Of a stretch of 64,000 nucleotides of DNA, positions 8,083 to 17,847 are shown piece after piece. The notes below the pieces were generated by a model, which was not told where the DNA came from, ran no database searches, and worked only from the letters and a program-made list of their open reading frames with translations. Position 1 is the stretch's first letter, and every line of letters begins with the position of its first letter. Origin of the DNA: Nostoc sp. FACHB-280 (GTDB lineage Bacteria > Cyanobacteriota > Cyanobacteriia > Cyanobacteriales > Nostocaceae); contig NZ_JACJSD010000011.1 in the NCBI RefSeq assembly GCF_014697615.1, positions 1-64,000 of the forward strand, given 5' to 3'. A program made the translations under genes and the position numbers.

Positions 8083-8412
8083 ATGAAAAAGCTATTATTT
8101 ATCTGTAGTCAAAATAAATTGCGGAGTCCTACGGCTGAGGTAGTATTTGCAGAATATGAAGGACTAGAAACCGACTCAGCAGGATTAGACCATTACGCTG
8201 AAATTCCCGTTTCTACAGAAGCAATTGAATGGGCTGATATTATTTTTGTTATGGAACAGTCCCATAAACGCAAATTGACCAAAAACTTTCAACATTTTCT
8301 TAAAAATAAGAAAATCATCTGTTTAGATATCCCAGATGATTTTGAATATATGGAACCAGCTTTAATTGAGATATTAAAGAAAAAAGTACTTCCCCTTTTA
8401 GGAACCTATTAA
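8083..8412 (+). CDS. Low-molecular-weight protein-tyrosine-phosphatase-like protein
   Basis: The 109-residue protein begins MKKLLFICSQNKLRSPTAEV, which contains the LMW-PTP phosphate loop C-x5-R-S (Cys8, Arg14, Ser15). ADIIFVMEQSHKRKL corresponds to the usual VMxxxH segment, and LDIPDDFEYM (Asp82, Asp85, Asp86) may supply the general acid. It is shorter than classical 150-residue LMW-PTPs and belongs to a compact branch annotated as phosphatase by similarity. The substrate is unknown; arsenate-reductase-like activity is less likely because no second cysteine pair is present. Confidence 0.8.
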   Translation: MKKLLFICSQNKLRSPTAEVVFAEYEGLETDSAGLDHYAEIPVSTEAIEWADIIFVMEQSHKRKLTKNFQHFLKNKKIICLDIPDDFEYMEPALIEILKKKVLPLLGTY

Positions 8413-8437
8413 ATTAAGACGTTTAATATCATGTCAA

Positions 8438-8881
8438 TTACTTCCCAGAACAGTAGCTATTAATTTCAGTGACTATTGCACCTTCTTCACTCCCACTCTT
8501 TTTTAAAGATGCTAAAGAAGCATTTGCGGCTTTGAGATTTTTCTTATCAACAGCAGCAGCCGTATCACGTAAACCTTTACTGGTATCCTGATATAACTTG
8601 ATAAATCGTCCTTGAAAGCCTTGTAATTTTTCATCTTTAATTTCTAATGCTTTCATTTCATTAGCATAAGTATCAATTTTACCTGCAACTTCTGTTAATG
8701 CTTTAGAACCTTTTTCTCGTTGTGGATTTTTGCTAAATTCTTGACTTAAAGTTACTGCTTGATTAGCAACTTTGATAATTTTATTGCATTGAGCTACTTT
8801 GCTTTCGCCGCAACCTGTGAATGTAACTGCGATCGCTGCTGTGGAGGAAAGTATAAGAGTTCTTTTAACAATACTTTGCAT
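8438..8881 (-). CDS. Hypothetical lipoprotein
   Basis: The 147-residue protein has a signal peptide ending in a lipobox (TFTGCGES), so it should be lipidated at Cys24 after cleavage by signal peptidase II. The mature part is helical (KIIKVANQAVTLSQEF..., LEIKDEKLQGFQGRFIKLYQD, AAVDKKNLKAANASLASLKK), similar in style to small cyanobacterial envelope lipoproteins. I do not recognise a function. It is convergent with the phosphatase gene, which ends only 25 nt away. Confidence 0.7.
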   Translation of the reverse strand: MQSIVKRTLILSSTAAIAVTFTGCGESKVAQCNKIIKVANQAVTLSQEFSKNPQREKGSKALTEVAGKIDTYANEMKALEIKDEKLQGFQGRFIKLYQDTSKGLRDTAAAVDKKNLKAANASLASLKKSGSEEGAIVTEINSYCSGK

Positions 8882-9487
8882 TTTTTTGGGTTCTCCTAAA
8901 TATATCTTAATTATCAGACAATAGGCAGATAAAGCAAATCAGTCACAGCAAACATACTTTTGAAAGCTATGAGTTTTAAATAATAATTTAACTTTTGCGT
9001 CTAACTTACTTTTCGCCCTGCTAAGTTATACTGCATGTTTTTGAATATGCGTATTAAAGGTTATTAATTTAACAAAACTTAAAGTTATACCTCTCGGTTG
9101 AGCAAAATCACAGGCGATCGCTTAACTATAGAAAGCTTGTAATTAGTCATTTGTCAGAATTAATAGCTAAATTGTCAGATAGTTTTGGATGTATTCTGGT
9201 TTAGTTAATAAAAATTGATGTAACCCTTAATTAATTGAGATGATTTGTGGTTTCAAGAAATCTTTGTTATGAGAACACAAATGAGTGTATTGAAGATTAT
9301 AAATATTTCGTTTTCTTTGTATAGATTTTTCATGAAAATTAAATACTTGAATCAGTAGAAAAAACGCTGAATTTTATAATCCAGGTACTTGCAAACTCTG
9401 CATTGCAATTCTTGGCTGATATGAGCATTAGAAAAATTTACACAATACAACTACCAAAAGATAGATTTATGAACTTGTGACTACAAA
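8882..9487. other. Intergenic, 606 nt, AT-rich
   Basis: This stretch separates the lipoprotein gene from the PEP-CTERM gene fragment. It contains a HIP1-like site near 9113-9121 and otherwise no convincing ORF, RNA gene or terminator. It may include decayed sequence of the longer parent gene of the downstream fragment, but I could not recognise any. Confidence 0.5.
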
Positions 9488-9796
9488 TTGATATTTCATG
9501 AGGAGCAAAATGGAGCTTTTGTCTGGAGCGAAAGTACAGGAATCTTTGACTTAGATACTCTCACAGATCCCAGTTTAGGATGGAACTTTTATTCTGCGAT
9601 CGCCATTAATAATAAAGGACAAATTCTAGCCCAAGGTGATAACGGTAAGAGCTACGGTTATGTCGTACTAACTCCCAGAAATGCGGAACCTGTACCAGAA
9701 CCAATCACAATGGGGGGTACATTCTTAGCAGGAGTGGGTTTAGCTGATTTGCGTCGTCAACCTCGGTTGCGTTCTTCTCAAGTTACAGAATCATAA
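9488..9796 (+). pseudogene. 5'-truncated HAF-repeat / PEP-CTERM exported protein fragment
   Basis: The 102-codon frame opens with a weak TTG and no signal peptide. Its first part, NGAFVWSESTGIFDLDTL, matches the style of HAF-type repeats (GxAFxW...G...DLGTL). Its end, VPEPITMGGTFLAGVGLAD followed by LRRQPRLRSS, is a PEP-CTERM sorting tail: the PEP motif, a hydrophobic helix and a basic end. PEP-CTERM proteins need a signal peptide and usually have several repeats, so this is most likely the 3' remnant of a larger secreted protein. The Asp within the anchor helix suggests further decay. Confidence 0.6.
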
Positions 9797-10110
9797 CGCT
9801 AAGAATAGGTTTGGGGTATGAGACAAGACTTTTACTCATACCCGGAAATTTTCTATATCTTCCACGCATATCTTCATTTCAGACAAGCAGTAGATAAAAC
9901 AAACTAGTACAATAAGGCGTAAATAAACAGACCATAAGAAATTGCTAAAAGGCTTGTGGTATCATTATTCTTTCTTTTTCCTTTTGCTTTTTGCCTTGTT
10001 GTACTAGTCACAGCTTGAGTATTTCTTACTGATTTTTTCATCAAAAAAATATTTTAAGCTGAAAAATCTCAGTTAAACTACTGTTAGTATATGTATCAGT
10101 AGTTATTTCA
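9797..10110. other. Intergenic, 314 nt, with a hairpin
   Basis: A 9-bp inverted repeat (gggtatgag / ctcataccc) occupies 9814-9843 just downstream of the PEP-CTERM fragment and may be its old terminator, although only a short T-run follows. The rest is AT-rich with pyrimidine-rich repeat-like text (tctttctttttccttttgc) near 9970-9990. Confidence 0.45.
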
Positions 10111-10653
10111 ATGAGATTTAACTGGCTAAAAAAATTATTGAGTGTTTCAACTTTAGGTTTCTCAGTCTGGGGGATATTCTTGATATCAGCTTCATCAGTG
10201 CAGTCTCAAAACAGCAATGAAGCGGTTTCTTTTAGGTCGTATAATTTGAGCGATCGCTATATTCGCCACAAAAATTTCGTAGGTTATATAGAGCCAATTG
10301 GTGATGAACTCGGAAGAAAAGATGCAACCTTTAAAATAGTTCCAGGATTAGCAAATAACAAATGTAGCTCATTTGAATCTGTTAACTTTCCAGGTCACTT
10401 CTTAAGACACGAAAATTTCCAGATCAAGTTGTCCAGGAGAATCAATCAGCAGTTATTTAGAGAAGATGCTACCTTTTGCATTAAGAATAGACTATTTGGT
10501 GATAATCCTCATAGTAGTTCATTTGAATCTCTAAACTTTCCCGCACACTATATCCGTCACAAAAATTTTGAGTTGTGGTTAGAACCATCAGATGGTAGTG
10601 ATTTATTCAGACAGGATGCAACTTTTATTATCACTAATCCGCTCTATCGGTAA
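10111..10653 (+). CDS. Secreted AbfB-domain (beta-trefoil, CBM42-like) protein
   Basis: The 180-residue protein has an N-terminal signal peptide (about residues 1-34, cleavage near SVQSQN). The remainder consists of three internal repeats, each with the pattern S(F/Y)xS-NxxxR(Y/F)(I/L)RHxNF ... (L)FRxDATF: RYIRHKNF/RKDATF, HFLRHENF/FREDATF and HYIRHKNF/FRQDATF. This is the AbfB beta-trefoil that binds arabinofuranose side chains in fungal and bacterial arabinofuranosidases. No catalytic domain is attached, so it is a stand-alone, probably sugar-binding, exported protein. It lies just upstream of another secreted carbohydrate-binding-like gene on the same strand. Confidence 0.78.
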   Translation: MRFNWLKKLLSVSTLGFSVWGIFLISASSVQSQNSNEAVSFRSYNLSDRYIRHKNFVGYIEPIGDELGRKDATFKIVPGLANNKCSSFESVNFPGHFLRHENFQIKLSRRINQQLFREDATFCIKNRLFGDNPHSSSFESLNFPAHYIRHKNFELWLEPSDGSDLFRQDATFIITNPLYR

Positions 10654-10820
10654 GTTATTCATTGCATTAAACATCTCCAACAATTAATGCTGATGATTGA
10701 CGCAGAAAAAACAAGGTTTAGAGAGAAGGTTAAGGGGTATAGATTTTCTCTAAAACCCTTACACCCAGTCTCTACAGCAATGACGTAGCGTAAATTATTT
10801 AAGCTGTTTTACTGAAGATT

Positions 10821-11417
10821 ATGTCCCATCAATTAGCTGATTACTTAATAAAATTACCCCAAAATATAAAATTGCTTATCCAAGGCGTATTCATTAATAT
10901 TTTTACTCTTACTGTTAGTTCGATATTATTAACCAACATTTCTATAAATCAAGGACAAGCATCATGTACAGCCCCTTATGGCAATCTAGACTTTGAGCAA
11001 CAACCACATCCCTCATCTTATTGGGAAACTGAAGGACGTGCAGGTTTTGATGTTAATAAAGGATATAGTTTTAGTGGTAAAAATAATGCCTGGATGCGGA
11101 ATGTTTCAGATTGGAATGGCATTCGTCAGCAAGTACGTCTTCAGCCCAATTCTAACTATATATTAGAAGCTTATGTGCGGACATCACCCAATGTCACAGA
11201 TGGATATTTTGGAGTGCGTGATACTGAACAGAAAGTTTGGTCTGAACTCAAGTTTGGCAATTTACCACAATATACAAAGCTAACGTTACAGTTCCGTACG
11301 GGGAATACTACCACTCATAACATTTTTACTGGTTTCTGGGCTTTAGGACAAGATAGCTGGGTACAGGTTGATCACTATTCTTTAAAAGGCCCTAGTCCCA
11401 ACTGTCCTATTGAATAA
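10821..11417 (+). CDS. Secreted CBM4/9-like galactose-binding-fold protein
   Basis: The 198-residue protein has a hydrophobic signal segment (about residues 20-50, LLIQGVFINIFTLTVSSILL) and a jelly-roll-like mature domain. This starts NLDFEQ and includes the W-rich strand NNAWMRNVSDWNGIRQQVRLQPNSNYILEAYVRT and the closing VQVDHYSL, the pattern typical of CBM_4_9 or discoidin-like modules (GNLDFE...Y.L.a.vr...v.vD...l). No enzyme domain follows. With the preceding AbfB protein it forms a pair of small exported putative sugar-binding proteins. The ligand is unknown. Confidence 0.65.
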   Translation: MSHQLADYLIKLPQNIKLLIQGVFINIFTLTVSSILLTNISINQGQASCTAPYGNLDFEQQPHPSSYWETEGRAGFDVNKGYSFSGKNNAWMRNVSDWNGIRQQVRLQPNSNYILEAYVRTSPNVTDGYFGVRDTEQKVWSELKFGNLPQYTKLTLQFRTGNTTTHNIFTGFWALGQDSWVQVDHYSLKGPSPNCPIE

Positions 11418-11504
11418 AAACTGGTAGTATCTTGGTGCTGTTCTGTGGGTTTTAATCACGAATTATGTAAAATGCACAAAGTAAAAAATATGGAGAGATA
11501 GAAA

Positions 11505-12245
11505 ATGGCATTAACTGGGGTCAGGATTGTGTTGGTAGAACCAGCTGGCCCAATTAATGTGGGTGCGATCGCTCGTGTGATGAAAAATTTTGGTTTGTAC
11601 AACCTCATATTAGTTAACCCCCAATGTGACCCGCGATCGCCAGAAGCGATGAAAATGGCTGTCCATGCCAAGGATATTTTAGAATCTGCCCAAGAGGTAG
11701 CAACTTTACCAGAGGCTTTGCAAGGATGTGTCAGAGCGATCGCCACTACTGCGCGTGTGCGTGATTCGGGAACACCGTTAGAAACACCCCGTACCGCCTT
11801 ACCTTGGTTACTCGAAGAACCAGACAAACCCTCGGCGTTGATTTTTGGTAGAGAAGACCGGGGATTAAGTAATGAAGAATTAAATTATGCCCAGCGATTT
11901 ATCCGCATTCCCACCAGTGAGGTATATCCCTCATTAAATTTAGCCACGGCTGTCGGGATTTGTTGTTATGAACTGGCGCAACAGGTAGAAATCGCCCAAC
12001 CGCAGATCAGTCAACCAACAGAATTAGCGCCTTTTGAACTGGTAGAAGCCTACTACCAACAATTAGAATCGCTACTGTTAGATATTGGTTATCTCTATCC
12101 CCATACAGCCGCGAGTCGGATGGAGAAATTTCGTCAACTATATAATCGCGCCCGACTGACAACTAATGAAGTCGCAATGTTGCGGGGAATTTTTCGGCAA
12201 GTAGAGTGGGTGCTAAACAATCGTAATGATGATGAAAACTTATGA
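11505..12245 (+). CDS. trmJ: tRNA (cytidine/uridine-2'-O-)-methyltransferase TrmJ-like
   Basis: The 246-residue SPOUT methyltransferase has all three TrmH-type motifs: NVGAIARVMKNFG (motif 1), LIFGREDRGLSNEEL (motif 2) and YPSLNLATAVGICCYEL (motif 3). The N terminus (VRIVLVEPAGPINVGA) and length fit the TrmJ/LasT branch, which 2'-O-methylates nucleotide 32 of tRNA. The C-terminal helical region (EKFRQLYNRARLTTNEVAMLRGIFRQVEW) is also typical of TrmJ. A ggagag ribosome-binding site lies 7 nt upstream of the ATG. It stands first in a plus-strand run with the beta-lactamase-like gene and psb28-2. Confidence 0.88.
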   Translation: MALTGVRIVLVEPAGPINVGAIARVMKNFGLYNLILVNPQCDPRSPEAMKMAVHAKDILESAQEVATLPEALQGCVRAIATTARVRDSGTPLETPRTALPWLLEEPDKPSALIFGREDRGLSNEELNYAQRFIRIPTSEVYPSLNLATAVGICCYELAQQVEIAQPQISQPTELAPFELVEAYYQQLESLLLDIGYLYPHTAASRMEKFRQLYNRARLTTNEVAMLRGIFRQVEWVLNNRNDDENL

Positions 12246-12410
12246 TGTATCGATTAATATGTACGGAATCTCCCTCAAAATAGATAATATGGCTTAAACT
12301 AAACACACTACTGAGTAGTCAAAGTTGATTTCAGCATCAAGCTGTATAAACAGTCAGTTTTAGGCCGGAAGTCTGCAAGAAAAAATTCGAGTGAGTCACA
12401 AGGAGTACCA

Positions 12411-13955
12411 GTGACAGAATCAAGTGACAAACTAAGAGCTTTCTCGCGGCGACAACCCGTAAATGGCCGCCCGCGATCGCGCAAAGCTCCAAAAACACAA
12501 CCAAAAAAAGCAAAAGTTCCCCAGCCACAGCAACGTCCTGTGAGCAGAGAACAGATGCTGGCATCAGGCGCGATCGCAATGGGCGGAGTTCCCCGGCCAA
12601 GACAAGGGCTAGTAATGCCAACGGCTGTCAAACCCATCCCCAGAAAACCCGCTTATGTTCCACCCCCGTACCCCAACACTGTTAAGGTAAAAACAGTGCG
12701 GGTACAAAAGCCGCCACAGCCCAAAGGAACTAAAAGAGTGTCAAAAAAGACACGGCTCAAGCCAATGGCGAGAACGATGTTATATATCCTGCGATTGTTA
12801 ATTGTGGGAGTCGGTATGGGTGCGATCGTTGGTACAGTGTTATCAGCTCTCGACCCAGCTACTCGCATCAATTCCAACTCGCCCGTGTCATCAAATACTA
12901 ATAATTCTGGTCAAGTCCAGCCACAAAGCACTCCTAATCCTGTAGCGCCAACTTCCGGTTTATACCTGTCCCAAGAAATTACTCCACTCAAAAATGCTGT
13001 GCAGAATTTGGCAGCTACTACCCCAGACCTGACACCAGGTATTTTCTTAGTTGATTTAGATAATGGTGGCTATGTAGATATTAATGCTTCCGTTGGTTTT
13101 CCAGCCGCCAGCACCATTAAAGTTCCAATTTTGGTAGCGTTTTTTCAAGATGTTGATGCAGGCAAAATCCGCCTTGATGAAATGTTAACCATGCAGCAAG
13201 ATATGGTGGCTGGTGGTTCGGGGAATTTCCAATTTAAACCTGTTGGCACACAATATAGTGCGTTGGAAGTTGCCACCAAAATGATTACCATCAGCGACAA
13301 CACAGCCACAAATATGCTGATTGCGCGACTGGGAGGCATAGACGCATTAAATCAACGTTTTCGCAGTTGGGGATTAACCACAACAGTAATTAAAAATAAA
13401 TTGCCAGATTTACAAGGCACAAACATCACCAGTCCCAGAGAACTGGGCAACTTGATGGCAATGGTGAATCAAGGTAACTTTGTGAGTCTGCGATCGCGCG
13501 ATATTATGTTGGATATTATGCGTCGTACCGAAAGAGATAATCTCCTACCTTCTGGTTTAGGTGCAGGTGCCAGAATTTACCACAAAACAGGCGATATTGG
13601 CACAATGCTGGCAGATACGGGTTTAGTAGATATTCCCAATGGTAAGCGTTACATCATTTCCTTGATGGTCAAACGCCCCAACAATGACCCCCGTGCCGAA
13701 AAACTCATTAGTTCCATTTCTCGGACTACTTACGAAAACCTCAGTCAAAGTAGTCCAGCAAATACAATTAATACTAATATACCCACCACTACTTATCCAT
13801 CCCCAGCCATTAGTTCTCCCGTACCTAATACTACTGGTGTGATGCCCATGAGTGGTTATCAATCACCTATAATGAATCCTACTATTCCTAATAACGTACC
13901 AATGACTGGCTATCAATCACCAGCCATTAACCCTCAGTATTATCCCCCAAGATAA
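12411..13955 (+). CDS. Membrane-anchored class A beta-lactamase-like serine hydrolase
   Basis: The 514-residue protein starts at a GTG with a good site (aaggag, 5 nt upstream). It has a Pro/Lys/Arg-rich cytoplasmic N terminus (1-118), a membrane helix (about 120-146), a Ser/Asn/Pro linker and a penicillin-interacting domain with the three diagnostic motifs: S234-TIK (SxxK), S295-DN, and K392-TG. A class A Glu166-type motif is not obvious. The C-terminal 60 residues are a Pro/Thr/Ser-rich low-complexity tail with repeated SGYQSP. It is probably periplasmic and acts on peptidoglycan peptides or beta-lactams; such cyanobacterial proteins are poorly characterised. Confidence 0.85.
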   Translation: MTESSDKLRAFSRRQPVNGRPRSRKAPKTQPKKAKVPQPQQRPVSREQMLASGAIAMGGVPRPRQGLVMPTAVKPIPRKPAYVPPPYPNTVKVKTVRVQKPPQPKGTKRVSKKTRLKPMARTMLYILRLLIVGVGMGAIVGTVLSALDPATRINSNSPVSSNTNNSGQVQPQSTPNPVAPTSGLYLSQEITPLKNAVQNLAATTPDLTPGIFLVDLDNGGYVDINASVGFPAASTIKVPILVAFFQDVDAGKIRLDEMLTMQQDMVAGGSGNFQFKPVGTQYSALEVATKMITISDNTATNMLIARLGGIDALNQRFRSWGLTTTVIKNKLPDLQGTNITSPRELGNLMAMVNQGNFVSLRSRDIMLDIMRRTERDNLLPSGLGAGARIYHKTGDIGTMLADTGLVDIPNGKRYIISLMVKRPNNDPRAEKLISSISRTTYENLSQSSPANTINTNIPTTTYPSPAISSPVPNTTGVMPMSGYQSPIMNPTIPNNVPMTGYQSPAINPQYYPPR

Positions 13956-13976
13956 ATTTGTAACTTGGCATTTTTC

Positions 13977-14348
13977 ATGACATCTACCACACCCACAATT
14001 CAGTTTTTTGCAGGCATTTTTGAAGAACTCAGCAATGTGAGTTTGCGACGTGGCAAAGTTTCTGGCAACCGCATTGTCGCTATGACTTTTAATCAATTAC
14101 AAGCTTTAGAAGGCTTTAATAGTTTTACGAAACCATCTTTAAATTCCTTACTGTTAACTGATGAAGAAGGTGAAATTAGCGTAACTCCTTCTTCAACTCG
14201 ATTTATTTTTGGTGGTGATGAGGGTGATGAATTACAACGGGTAGAATGCCAATTTGAGATTGAACAAGATGATCATTGGGAACGCTTTATGCGTTTTATG
14301 CACCGTTACGCTGAGGCTAATGGGATGGAGTATGGTAGTTCTAATTGA
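13977..14348 (+). CDS. psb28-2: Photosystem II assembly protein Psb28-2
   Basis: The 123-residue protein has the Psb28 fold signature: IQFFAGIFEEL at the start, LLLTDEEGEISVTPSSTRFIFGG in the middle and DHWERFMRFMHRYAEANGMEYG at the end, the last being nearly diagnostic. The central region differs from the ordinary Psb28 form, which fits the Psb28-2 paralogue that binds CP47-containing assembly intermediates at the thylakoid surface. The frame continues upstream to a TTG, but ATG 13977 gives the natural N terminus. It follows the beta-lactamase-like gene by 21 nt and may share its transcript. Confidence 0.85.
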   Translation: MTSTTPTIQFFAGIFEELSNVSLRRGKVSGNRIVAMTFNQLQALEGFNSFTKPSLNSLLLTDEEGEISVTPSSTRFIFGGDEGDELQRVECQFEIEQDDHWERFMRFMHRYAEANGMEYGSSN

Positions 14349-14354
14349 GACAAG

Positions 14355-14575
14355 GTAGATAGGGGAGACACGGGAGACACGGGAGAGATATAGGTTTTTA
14401 AATTATTTAGGATTGATAAATCAAAGTTGATTTCACCCCATAAGTTTATTTATTTTTTTAAAAGCAATAAAAAACAAATTGGATAATTATTGACTCAAAA
14501 AAACTTTTATCTCCCTTGTCTCCCTTATCCCCCTTGTCTCCCTTGTCCTCTTTGTCTCCCTTCCCTTATCCTGTC
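14355..14575. repeat. Complementary low-complexity repeats between psb28-2 and dnaJ
   Basis: On the plus strand a purine-rich run (ggggagacacgggagacac, about 14361-14385) is followed 120 nt later by its pyrimidine-rich counterpart (tctcccttgtctcccttat, about 14509-14570). The two could pair in RNA from either strand. The cluster lies between two convergent genes and could act as a terminator, although no clean T-run follows. The same pyrimidine repeat type recurs upstream of hpnG at 57572-57615. Confidence 0.55.
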
Positions 14576-14588
14576 ATTCAATCGACAC

Positions 14589-15584
14589 CTAACTGATTAA
14601 ATCAGTACGAGGTTTAAAGGTTTCAATTTGTCGAATTTTTTCGTAAAGTTCTTTTTCTTCAGGGCTAATATTTTTGGGTGTAACTATCTGAATTTCTACC
14701 AATTGATCGCCGCGTTTGCCGTTATCGGTGGGGTAGCCTTTATTTGCCAGGCGGAATCTTTGACCAGACCTAACTCCGGGTGGGATGGTCATTTTTACGG
14801 GGCCGTCGAGGGTCGGTGCTTCGACAGATCCACCAAGAACTGCTTCGCTAGGAGTGACTGGTACTTGACAGGAAATGTTTGCGCCTTCTAGTTTAAATAA
14901 AGGATGTGGCTCGACGGTAATTTTGAGGTATAAATCGCCACCACCAATTCCTTGATTTTTCAGCCGAATACTTTGACCCGTTACCATCGCTGGAGGCATT
15001 GTCACTTCTAGCGATCGCCCATCTTCTAAACGAATGCGTTCGTTACCACCTTGATAAGCCTTTTCTAATGGTAAGGTTAATCGCGCTTCAATATCTCGCC
15101 GTGCTGGTTTTGGTGGGTTTTTCGGAACTGTGTATTGAACTTTGCTATTCGGCGAACGAAACGGATCGGTTTTAGCCGTATTGCCATTTCTGGTGTCTTG
15201 GCGACTACCAACACCGACGACTTGATTGATAAAGTCTTCAAAATTAGCAAATTGGCTGGGGTCTACTTGATTACCGTTGGTGCGATCGCCTGGTTTTTCT
15301 CCCCAAGCTTTGGCTTTGGGCGGCTGTTTGTTACCTGCAAAGCCTTTTTGCTTCCAATAGCGGCTAAACTGGTCGTATTGCGCCCTTTTAGCAGTGTCAG
15401 AAAGCACTTCGTAAGCTTCATTCACATCTTTAAATTTTTCTTCGGCTGCCTTATTCCCTGGATTCAAATCAGGGTGATATTGTCTAGCTAATCGCCGATA
15501 ATTCTTTTTAATTTCTTCATTAGAGGCATCTTTAGGTACTCCCAAAATCTCGTAGTAATCGCGGAAATTCTGCAAATTTTGCAT
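14589..15584 (-). CDS. dnaJ: DnaJ-type co-chaperone without zinc finger (CbpA-like)
   Basis: The 331-residue protein has an N-terminal J domain (about residues 7-72; [21 protein letters not shown] and the HPD motif in [10 protein letters not shown]), a Gly/Asn-poor linker and a DnaJ C-terminal substrate-binding domain (from about 160, [16 protein letters not shown], to about 315). No CxxCxGxG zinc-finger repeats are present, so it is a type II J protein. It should stimulate the ATPase of the DnaK encoded directly upstream on the same strand, 154 nt away. Confidence 0.9.
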   Translation of the reverse strand: MQNLQNFRDYYEILGVPKDASNEEIKKNYRRLARQYHPDLNPGNKAAEEKFKDVNEAYEVLSDTAKRAQYDQFSRYWKQKGFAGNKQPPKAKAWGEKPGDRTNGNQVDPSQFANFEDFINQVVGVGSRQDTRNGNTAKTDPFRSPNSKVQYTVPKNPPKPARRDIEARLTLPLEKAYQGGNERIRLEDGRSLEVTMPPAMVTGQSIRLKNQGIGGGDLYLKITVEPHPLFKLEGANISCQVPVTPSEAVLGGSVEAPTLDGPVKMTIPPGVRSGQRFRLANKGYPTDNGKRGDQLVEIQIVTPKNISPEEKELYEKIRQIETFKPRTDLIS

Positions 15585-15738
15585 AGTCAGTTATTTAAAT
15601 TTAGATTTTAGATTTTAGAGGTTGGTAATAATTTTTAAGTAACTAGTAATACTATTTACCAATTACTTAATACTTATCACCAATGACTAAATCCGTATTT
15701 TGAATCAAGTTTCTCAATCAAGTAAAGAAGGGGGAGTA

Positions 15739-17847
15739 CTACAACCAATCATCTTCATCATCCCAATTATCTTGATAACTGGGGCGAGATGGGCGGCGTG
15801 TGGGGCGGCTGTCGTAGGCGGAAGAACGGCTATCTCTATCTCGTCCGTAATCTCTGCCATAATCTCGGCTGTAATCTCTACCATTATCCCTACCGTAATC
15901 GCGGCTGTTGTAGGAATCGCGATCGCGGTAGCTATCGCGGTAGTAATCTGGTTCGCGATCGCGTTCTTTGTCGCCGCCGCCTGTGAAGATTTCTTTAATT
16001 GTGCCTAACAAGTCGTCGTCTTCGTCTTCAGCGTAATATTGACGGACTTCTCGGTTGAGTTCATAAAGGGCATCTTGTAAATCGGCGTAGGCTTGATCAA
16101 TACCGCGATCGTCATTGGCTTGTAAACTTTCTTTCAGTTCGCGGCAAATATTATCAATCCGTTGACGACGACTGCGGGCAAATTGCATCCCAAATTCTAG
16201 GGCGACTTCTCGCAGTTGGCGTTCGGATTGTAAAATCAATGCTTCTGCACGGGTGCGTTTTTCGACACGTTCTTTGCGTTCCCGGTCAACATCAGCGTAT
16301 TTCTGCGCGTCCTGAATCATCCGATTAATTTCCGATTCAGTCAAGGTAGAAGCGCCTTGAATGGTAATGCTTTGTTCTCTGCCTGTCGTTCGGTCTAAAG
16401 CTGTTACCTGTAAAATCCCGTTGGCATCAATATCAAATGATACCTGGACTTGGGGAATGCCTCGCGGTGCTGGGGGAATGCCATACAACTTGAACCGTCC
16501 CAGAGATTTGTTATCTCCTGCCATATCCCTTTCACCTTGGACTACGTGAATTTCCACGGTGTTTTGGTTATTCTCGGAAGTGGAGAAGATATCAGAACGG
16601 CGAACGGGGATGGTTGTATTGCGGGGGATGAGTTTTTTCATCACACCGCCAATGGTTTCCAGTCCCAAAGATAAAGGTGTGACATCCAATAACAGCAAAT
16701 CCTTGAGTTCCCCAGCCAAGATACCTGCTTGAATGGCTGCACCCACAGCGACGACTTCATCAGGGTTAACGTTTTCGTTGGGTTCAATGCCAATTAAATC
16801 GCGGACTAATTGTTTCACCATTGGCATTCGCGTCGAACCGCCCACCAACACAACTTCTTCGATGTCTTCTGGCCTAAGTCCTGCGTCTTTTAATGCCCGT
16901 TTGACTGGAGTGCGGACACGTCCTAGCAAATCACTACACAAAGCTTCAAATTGAGAACGAGTCAGGCGGGTTTCGATGTGTTTTGGCCCGTCCTCTGTAG
17001 CGGTGATGAAGGGTAGGTTAATATCGGTAACGCTCACCGCCGATAATTCGATTTTAGCTTTTTCGGCAGCTTCCATTAACCTTTGTAGAGCTTGGCGATC
17101 GCGTCTTAAGTCTACACCTTCCGTCTCTAAAAATTGTTCTGCTAACCAATCAACTATCTTTTTATCAAAGTCATTACCCCCCAGTTGTGTATCACCACTG
17201 GTTGATTTAACTTCAAATACCCCATCGCCAACATCTAAAATCGATACGTCAAAAGTCCCACCACCCAAGTCAAATACCAAGATGGTTTCAGTATCACCCC
17301 GATCTAAACCATAAGCTAAAGAAGCGGCGGTGGGTTCATTGAGAATCCGCAACACTTCCAAACCAGCAATTCTGCCCGCATCGCGGGTGGCTTGTCGCTG
17401 AGAATCGTTAAAATAAGCCGGAACTGTCAAAACTGCCCCAGTAACAGGTTCACCTAAATAACGGCTGGCATCATCAGCTAATTTTTTCAGTACCATTGCC
17501 GAAATTTCTTCGGGGGCAAAATCTTTACTCAACCGGGGACAAGCAATTTTAATATTGCCGATGTCGTCTTTGCGGATGGTGTACGGCACACGTTTCGATT
17601 CGGGATTCAGTTCGCCATACTTGCGCCCAATAAAGCGTTTAACTGCAAAAAAAGTATTTTGCGGGTTGAGGACGGTTTGCCGTCTTGCCATTTGCCCAAC
17701 CACTCTCTCGCCATCTTTGCTGAAACCAACTACGGAGGGTGTTGTTCGCATTCCTTCTGCATTGGCAATCACCACCGGCTTGCCACCCTCCATCACGGCG
17801 ACTACTGAGTTGGTTGTACCCAAGTCGATGCCGACTACCTTGCCCAT
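15739..17847 (-). CDS. dnaK: Hsp70 chaperone DnaK (DnaK1-like) with Arg/Asp-rich tail
   Basis: The 702-residue protein has the Hsp70 nucleotide-binding domain ([47 protein letters not shown]), the substrate-binding domain ([29 protein letters not shown]) and a helical lid. After the lid comes an unusual tail of about 75 residues rich in RDY/GRD units (for example [17 protein letters not shown]) that ends NWDDEDDWL instead of the EEVD/DVIDAEFEE-type ends. Cyanobacteria have several DnaK paralogues with divergent tails; the N terminus ([14 protein letters not shown]) suggests the DnaK1 type, but this assignment is tentative. It pairs with dnaJ downstream. No CIRCE element was seen upstream. Confidence 0.93.
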   Translation of the reverse strand: MGKVVGIDLGTTNSVVAVMEGGKPVVIANAEGMRTTPSVVGFSKDGERVVGQMARRQTVLNPQNTFFAVKRFIGRKYGELNPESKRVPYTIRKDDIGNIKIACPRLSKDFAPEEISAMVLKKLADDASRYLGEPVTGAVLTVPAYFNDSQRQATRDAGRIAGLEVLRILNEPTAASLAYGLDRGDTETILVFDLGGGTFDVSILDVGDGVFEVKSTSGDTQLGGNDFDKKIVDWLAEQFLETEGVDLRRDRQALQRLMEAAEKAKIELSAVSVTDINLPFITATEDGPKHIETRLTRSQFEALCSDLLGRVRTPVKRALKDAGLRPEDIEEVVLVGGSTRMPMVKQLVRDLIGIEPNENVNPDEVVAVGAAIQAGILAGELKDLLLLDVTPLSLGLETIGGVMKKLIPRNTTIPVRRSDIFSTSENNQNTVEIHVVQGERDMAGDNKSLGRFKLYGIPPAPRGIPQVQVSFDIDANGILQVTALDRTTGREQSITIQGASTLTESEINRMIQDAQKYADVDRERKERVEKRTRAEALILQSERQLREVALEFGMQFARSRRQRIDNICRELKESLQANDDRGIDQAYADLQDALYELNREVRQYYAEDEDDDLLGTIKEIFTGGGDKERDREPDYYRDSYRDRDSYNSRDYGRDNGRDYSRDYGRDYGRDRDSRSSAYDSRPTRRPSRPSYQDNWDDEDDWL

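Noticed and set aside
12308-12637. Minus-strand frames opposite the start of the beta-lactamase-like gene
   Set aside because: They are antisense shadows of a CDS with clear SxxK, SDN and KTG motifs and a good start site.
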